64,000 nt of DNA. It comes from Rodentibacter haemolyticus (GTDB lineage Bacteria; Pseudomonadota; Gammaproteobacteria; Enterobacterales; Pasteurellaceae). The notes beneath the pieces are model-generated. The model searched no databases. It was not told where the DNA came from and was given only the letters and a program-made list of their open reading frames with translations. This document shows positions 63,435 to 64,000 of the stretch, piece after piece (the stretch's first letter is position 1; each line of letters starts with the position of its first letter). The DNA lies in the NCBI RefSeq assembly GCF_015356115.1, contig NZ_CP063056.1:806001-870000 (forward strand), written 5' to 3'. The translations under genes were made by a program, and so were the position numbers.

Positions 63435-64000
63435 TGCCTGAACTTCCTGAAGTCGAGACCGCCCTGCGCGGTGTAAGCCCTTATCTAAAGGGGTTTACCA
63501 TTGAAAAAATTACCGTACGCCAACCTAAATTACGTTGGGTGGTTTCACCTGAATTGGTAGAACTAAAAAATGTAAAAATTTTAACCCTCAGCCGCCGAGC
63601 GAAATACCTCATAATTCACACGGAAAAAGGCTATATTATCGGTCATTTAGGAATGTCCGGTTCTGTACGGATCGTGCCGCATGATAGCCCGATTGATAAG
63701 CACGATCATCTTGATATCGTCATAAATAATGGAAAACTATTACGTTATAACGATCCCCGCCGTTTCGGTGCTTGGCTATGGACGGAAGATCTTGATGAAT
63801 TTCACTTATTCTTAAAACTCGGCCCTGAACCTCTTTCTGACGAATTTAATGCAGAGTATCTGTTTAAAAAATCTCGCAAAAAAACAACCGCACTTAAAAC
63901 CTTCCTGATGGATAATGCCGTTGTTGTCGGTGTTGGGAATATTTACGCCAATGAAAGCCTATTTTTATGTGGTTTGCACCCACTCAAATCGGCGGGTAAT
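63435..64000 (+). CDS. mutM: Formamidopyrimidine-DNA glycosylase (partial, 3' end outside window)
   Basis: MutM (Fpg) excises 8-oxoguanine and other oxidised purines and then cleaves the strand. The visible 188 codons start MPELPEVETALRG, where Pro2 and Glu3 are the catalytic residues exposed after removal of Met. They continue with HLGMSGSVRI, YNDPRRFGAW and the helix-two-turn-helix GVGNIYANESLF. The C-terminal zinc finger lies beyond the window. The rpmB-rpmG-mutM order is conserved from E. coli. An uptake sequence is embedded near 63886. Confidence 0.97.

Noticed and set aside
1..64000. CRISPR array, prophage, integrase, transposase gene or toxin-antitoxin pair
   Set aside because: I looked on both strands and found no spaced repeats, no phage genes and no transposase frame. 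The only mobile sequences are the short non-coding elements listed.

Overview
The window is ordinary chromosome from a Pasteurellaceae gammaproteobacterium. The evidence is more than 40 copies of the Haemophilus-type DNA uptake sequence core AAGTGCGGT on both strands, an OmpP2-type porin, the opacity genes oapA/oapB, a fused SiaQM sialic-acid TRAP permease, and gene clusters that match Haemophilus influenzae blocks joined in a different order. The base composition and the uptake-sequence dialect fit the Haemophilus/Aggregatibacter/Pasteurella/Rodentibacter side of the family. I cannot name the species.

Layout. 1-4884 (minus): gmk, rpoZ, spoT and the 5' part of recG. 5130-8155 (plus): gapA and a fadD-type acyl-CoA synthetase. 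8302-18193 (minus): the glycogen cluster glgB-glgX-glgC-glgA-glgP. 18607-21516 (plus): upp, a broken uraA, and hda. 21749-23632 (minus): der and two identical tRNA-Asp genes. dnaQ and rnhA are divergent, followed by the major porin and a methyltransferase. 27325-36351: the sialic acid / amino sugar locus, with nanE-nanK-siaR-nanA-nagB-nagA on the minus strand and siaP-siaT divergent on the plus strand. 36607-40257 (minus): a glycerate cluster (cdaR-type regulator, GntP permease, glycerate kinase). 40319-49022 (minus): a four-carbon sugar-acid (L-threonate/D-erythronate) operon ltnD-otnK-otnC-otnI-denD-gntP. It is extended by a cyclase-family hydrolase and an unusual membrane alpha/beta hydrolase, and controlled by a divergent DeoR regulator. 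50033-57655 (minus): epmB-oapA-oapB-recO-rlmD-relA-dgkA, with efp divergent from epmB. 58519-61813 (minus): coaBC-dut-slmA-yheU-crp. 62001-64000 (plus): radC, rpmB, rpmG and the start of mutM.

Common themes. Carbon supply is tied to CRP: the crp gene is here, and CRP-like sites stand before gapA, siaP, the tetronate operon and (weaker) the porin, with a CRP-S-like competence site before radC. Both stringent-response enzymes, SpoT and RelA, are present.

The least ordinary content is not protein-coding. (1) A family of about 175 bp miniature inverted-repeat elements has six members here, some with an 8 bp target duplication, scattered between genes of the sialic acid locus and elsewhere. (2) A run of ten G sits just before the siaR start codon and looks able to phase-vary sialic-acid control. 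(3) uraA is frameshifted by a deletion of roughly 40-50 bp that appears to have occurred between short repeats. (4) The rpmB leader has mutually exclusive pairings. (5) Paired uptake sequences act as terminators, and one pair lies inside glgX.
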